From Metabacillus litoralis (lineage in GTDB: Bacteria; Bacillota; Bacilli; Bacillales; Bacillaceae), in the NCBI RefSeq assembly GCF_003667825.1, contig NZ_CP033043.1, positions 1,365,001-1,429,000 of the forward strand: DNA of 64,000 nt, in the 5' to 3' direction. Both the position numbers and the translations under genes were made by a program. Below the pieces are notes generated by a model, which was not told the DNA's origin, searched no databases, and saw only the letters and a list, made by a program, of their open reading frames with translations. Shown here in pieces: positions 60,723 to 64,000 of this stretch (positions are counted from its first letter, which is position 1; each line of letters begins with the position of its first letter).

Positions 60723-61306
60723 ATACTCCACCTCTTCCCATAAAATCTGTACTTCAACTATTGAAACCTTATAATAAAATTTCACTTTCATTTAATTAAT
60801 AGAATTTCATATAGTAATATTTTACCATAATCACAGTGCTATTTATTAAAAATTCTGTAACCTTTATAAAAACATGCTATTGGCAATAAAAAAAATGCTT
60901 CTATGTAATTTATCCACCACTTTTTAAACGTATATGACAAAAGGTCCTCTTTATAAAGCACCTTTCCATCAAGATACTGCTATATATAATTATCCCAGCA
61001 CGCCACTATTGCTAATAATCCTTGTCTAATAATTCAAAAAGGTTAGCTTGTTTTTTACTAAGGTAATAGTCCCTGACTCCCATTGCTTTTAGATGTAGGG
61101 GACAGGAACCTATTATCTAGTATTAGGTAGCAGGACTAAAAAAGTAGTATTCGAGGTCCCTCAACACTAGTACATAGGTGTTTATTTTTAATACATATAC
61201 ATCATAGGGTTCTTCTAGCAAAACAGTTCCATATTCAATTCATCATGAATAACAATACTCCTTTATGTAAAAGTTATTAAAGAAGTGCTGGTGTACCCCT
61301 CATTTC
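60723..61306. other. Intergenic region with a GGGGACAGG motif
   Basis: About 580 bases without a supported gene. A GGGGACAGGAACC motif lies at 61097-61110, related to those near 5381 and 44870. The promoter for the tandem-helicase unit should be near 60730-60850, but no pair of hexamers stands out. Confidence 0.4.
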
Positions 61307-62700
61307 TTATTGAGCTTTTCTCCGGTTTCTAACAACTGGTTGTTGCCTATTTATTTTTCGAATGATATTTCTTAATTCGTTGCCTCTTTTTAAAACTGCT
61401 TTTAAGAGTTTTGCTGTCTGATAGCAAGCTGCGACTTCTAGTGTCTCTTCATCGGTATGCTCATTCCAATAGCCGGCTGATAGGTTTGCGCTTTGTATGC
61501 CATGACCTGTCCAAATTCTCGTATCACTGCTTCCACCCATTGTCGTCGCCCAACCAGTTAGTCCTTCTTCCTCTGCTACTTTTTCAAAGAAATGACCATA
61601 GCCTTTATGGCAAAACGGGAGAAAGCTTCCGCAAGACGTTACTATATCTCCAGTGCCATGGCGATCTACAACAATCGCTCCATCGGTTCCCCAAAGGAAA
61701 TAATCGTCTACCTTGCTGCACCAACTAAACCACATTCCTCTTCGACGGTAAAAATAACCTTCACTTTTCCGCTAAAAGACGATTGATAAAGGTGTTCAAC
61801 CAGGTGAAGGACAACCGCAACCCCCGCTCGGTCATCAGCTCCCAAAATTCCTTTACTGCTCGACCAGACCGTTCCATTCTTGATAATTTCCCTTCCTTCT
61901 TCTAGTTCATAAACCGTGTCAAGGTGAGCATTCAGCAATATGGTTGGGCCATGGCCATTTCGATACGTTTTTTCAGCTAACACATTTCCAGCATGGTCGA
62001 CAGTAAGATGGTCCATGTACGAAGAGAGTCTATCAATCACATACTCTCTCACTTTTCCTTCATTTCCACTTGCTCCCGGTATCATGAGCAAGTATTCAAG
62101 TTGGCGATAGAATACTTGTTCTTTTATATATTCAACACCTTTTCCTAACCAGCTTTCCTCTATTTGACTCCAGCTTTCTGCTAAGTCTAGTAGTTCATGT
62201 TCGCTACAACGTAATTGTAGTTGGTAATGATTGTGACGTTCAATTAAGTGAACACGCTTCATGCCCACTGCGAGTAACAGCTCTTGTAGCATTTCGATGT
62301 CACAGTTTTTCGTTATCATCACATGTGCCGCTCTTCTGCCATGCCCGTCACAGGAGCCCATCGTATAAAAACCAAGGCGGTTTAACTGGCGCACCAATCC
62401 ACAAATATATAAGTCGAGTTCACTAACCTTTGGCACCTCTTGACCCGGACGAAACCACAAGCCTTCTCCTCTTCCCCGACCTGGAAATTGAAGAGCTTCG
62501 ATCCAGCTTGCTTCACTGTCTATTTCCTCAAGAAGGATTAGCTTATCATCTTTTATTGTAAACGGGATATGCGCCTTCTCCAGACGCCCCCATAAAAATT
62601 GCAGGTTTAATTCGGTTTCATTTTTACAATTAAATATGTTTCTTTCCTCTTCCGACAACATCCAGCCATGACGTTTCAATAATTGATTCCACGTTTTCAT
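61307..62700 (-). pseudogene. M20/M42-type metallopeptidase with an extra N-terminal domain, frameshifted
   Basis: From ATG 62700 the first 170 residues form an unusual domain (GSCDGHGRRAAHVMITKNCD). A metallopeptidase catalytic domain follows: LLMIPGASGNEGKVREYVID, NAHLDTVYELEEG, GADDRAGVAVVLHL and TVEEECGLVG. After VGAA the frame hits TAG at 61708. The true continuation, VDDYFLWGTDGAIVVDR, is one base out of phase and runs to 61307 with TTMGGSSDTRIWTGHG and HTDEETLEV. One missing base near 61715 explains the break. It would be an aminopeptidase of the PepT/M20 group if intact. The C-terminal tail is conserved, so the break is recent or a sequencing artefact. Confidence 0.85.
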
Positions 62701-62805
62701 CGTATCATCTCCCTTTCATTTCCTAGCCTCATTATCGCAAATATGATGTGACAGCCTTGTCACACCCCTAATCTGAGAAAAGCTTGCTTCTGTTGATAAA
62801 AACTG

Positions 62806-62834
62806 AGAAAAAGGCCATCATTTCTTATGATGGC
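62806..62834 (-). terminator. Terminator at the end of the small-gene cluster
   Basis: GCCATCAT (62814-62821) and ATGATGGC (62827-62834) form a perfect stem followed by a T run on the minus strand. It overlaps the last codons of the 62825-63103 frame. Confidence 0.7.
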
Positions 62835-63103
62835 TTTAACCCGCCACGTTCCTCACGCTCGCGACTCCAGACGTTGAAAACCTTTTGATAGACTGATAGA
62901 CAAACTTCAAAATCATAATCGTACGCACGAATCACTGGGATTTGCAGTTGTATCGTTGAGCCTTAAAATACCGAAATCATAATTTTTGATGTGCTTGAGA
63001 TGTCACGACAACGGGCGCGCATTTCTTCTAAGTGGTTTGGAGCGATATCTTCGTAGAGTTCAACATAATTCTTCAGTTGATTAGTAAAATATTTTTCTTT
63101 CAT
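62825..63103 (-). pseudogene. Small gene interrupted by an in-frame TAA
   Basis: From ATG 63103 the frame reads MKEKYFTNQLKNYVELYEDI and APNHLEEMRARCRDISST, ends at TAA (62963-62965), and continues in the same phase with STIQLQIPVIRAYDYDFEV and FNVWSREREERGGLKPS to a natural stop at 62825. The two parts together would give about 92 residues. Both have protein-like composition. I do not recognise a family, but it is the third gene of a short unit typical of Bacillus plasmids and integrative elements. Confidence 0.55.
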
Positions 63104-63124
63104 TTTGTATAAAGCTTCATCCTT

Positions 63125-63349
63125 TCACACGTACAATCCAATCATTAACAATGCATCCTCAAGCATATGTTCGAGAGTAGGAATCCACGTAATCTTTGTA
63201 ATCTTTGTATCCTTTTCATCATTTGTTGAGACTAGGACCCATGCAGGCCTCCCGTTCTCAGATAACTGAAGTGTGTGCGTAATTCCACAAATTCCTCCTT
63301 CATATGGATGCGCCTGACCAACTAGTAACTGCGCTGTAAAAGTGCCCAT
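63125..63349 (-). CDS. Small hypothetical protein of a mobile-element-like cluster
   Basis: This is a 74-residue protein with an AGGAGGGG ribosome site before the ATG at 63349. Segments such as GGICGITHTLQLSENGRPAW and EHMLEDALLMIGLYV suggest a small beta-strand core with a C-terminal helix. It lies 12 bases after the replication-relaxation-like gene and 21 before the next small gene, so the three form one unit. I do not recognise the family. Confidence 0.65.
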   Translation of the reverse strand: MGTFTAQLLVGQAHPYEGGICGITHTLQLSENGRPAWVLVSTNDEKDTKITKITWIPTLEHMLEDALLMIGLYV

Positions 63350-63361
63350 TCGAACCCCTCC

Positions 63362-63635
63362 TTATTTTTGTAATTCAATCCCTTCAGAAGTTAATTGGTA
63401 TAGCTTTGATTGATCATCAATCATTTTATATTCAACCAACTTATTATTTCGCAATTTTGACAGATCTTTATATAATTGACGTTGTTCATTAACCACTTCC
63501 TTTGTTTCTAAAAAAAACTGATAAGAGAATTTATCTGGGTACAACATTATTAATAATTGTTTAATTGTTAGTGCTCTATATATATAGAATTTTAACAATG
63601 GTGATAATTTTATCCTTGAGATTGTTTAGATCCAT
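63362..63635 (-). pseudogene. Small replication-relaxation-like protein gene with a probable one-base frameshift
   Basis: A GGAGG ribosome site precedes ATG 63635, which starts MDLNNLKDKIITIVK and soon meets TAG. The frame one base away, open from 63598, reads KFYIYRALTIKQLLIMLYP and LYKDLSKLRNNKLVEY to the stop at 63362. Reading across the TTAAAATT run with one A fewer joins them into a 90-residue winged-helix-like protein. It resembles the N-terminal part of replication-relaxation proteins of Bacillus plasmids and conjugative elements. The start choice and the frameshift are inferred together. Confidence 0.5.
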
Positions 63636-64000
63636 TTTTTGTTCCTCCAAAAAGGTATTTTATTTAAACTATAAAATGAGATATAAAATGGGGATTTCCC
63701 CTATCAAAACATACTGCATATATCACAATTAAGTTGCAGTTCTAGAGAGCAACTTCTAAGCATCGATATTTACTATTATATTACGGTATGTGGGTTGAAA
63801 AAGACTTGCTCAAAGTTGGACTTATGTGAGCGGTTGTTAATGTACTAGTCTATTTGATCTGTTAATGAACATTCACGAACTTATAGCTGGTAAATATTCG
63901 CATTAGATTCCTGACACTTTATGCCTACTTTCCTTATAAAGCAGTAGTTAAGCTGCTACCAGAAAAAATTCATAGGTAAGATTGTGCATCATGTCTTTCC
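63636..64000. other. Terminal region without recognised features
   Basis: About 360 AT-rich bases upstream of the small-gene cluster. I see no gene, RNA or clear promoter; larger element genes may lie beyond the window edge. Confidence 0.35.

Overview
The window looks like the chromosome of a low-GC Bacillaceae bacterium (Bacillus in the broad sense). The signs are strong GGAGG-type ribosome binding sites with ATG, GTG and TTG starts, sigma-A-like promoters, a GltC-type regulator, a SunI-type protein, a YkvS-type protein, MscL, a TatA/TatC pair, a fructose-family PTS operon with a catabolite-response element, and dispersed intergenic repeats of a kind common in these genomes. I could not identify the species from sequence alone.

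Layout. 1-5 kb: a GltC-like LysR regulator, cut by the window edge, divergent from an NADP-type glutamate dehydrogenase gene, followed by a two-gene ABC exporter. 5-8 kb: an intergenic repeat cluster, a SEC-C protein and several small genes. 8-12 kb: a 1255-residue DUF4011-helicase-Vsr/DUF559 protein of a single-gene defence type, with a terminator-like hairpin in its leader. 12-15 kb: mscL, a YdeI-type protein with a CDGSH-like tail, a c-di-GMP-I riboswitch controlling an unrecognised protein, and a YkvS-type gene. 15-17 kb: an unrecognised 298-residue protein and a helicase remnant. 17-20.4 kb: an operon with a Tat-exported flavin amine/amino-acid oxidase, a secreted RidA-like protein, and TatA and TatC. 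20.8-22.3 kb: a broken PLD-helicase gene. 22.7-28.9 kb: a fructose-type PTS operon (PRD activator, EIIA, EIIB, EIIC, GatZ-like protein) with a divergent HAD phosphatase.

From 29.4 to about 60.8 kb the window is a dense defence island, read almost entirely on the minus strand. It starts with an eight-gene BREX-like operon whose gene content mixes markers of different published BREX types: a short protein resembling the N-terminus of PglX, PglX, a BrxA-like protein, BrxF, BrxC, PglZ, BrxD and a BrxHI-like helicase. Next come a disrupted SF1 helicase/DUF559 gene with an HNH endonuclease and a MazG-like gene upstream, a DUF262/DUF1524 (GmrSD-like) protein with an unrecognised partner, and a tandem pair of about 900-residue DUF1998 helicases preceded by a 60-residue protein. 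A broken M20-type peptidase gene follows. The window ends with three small genes, two of them broken, that resemble cargo of Bacillus mobile elements.

Many long genes here carry a single in-frame stop or a one-base frameshift (near 7034, 21790, 45165, 46240, 48581, 61715, 62963 and 63595). This suggests either active decay of accessory genes or residual sequence error. Each case is listed separately.
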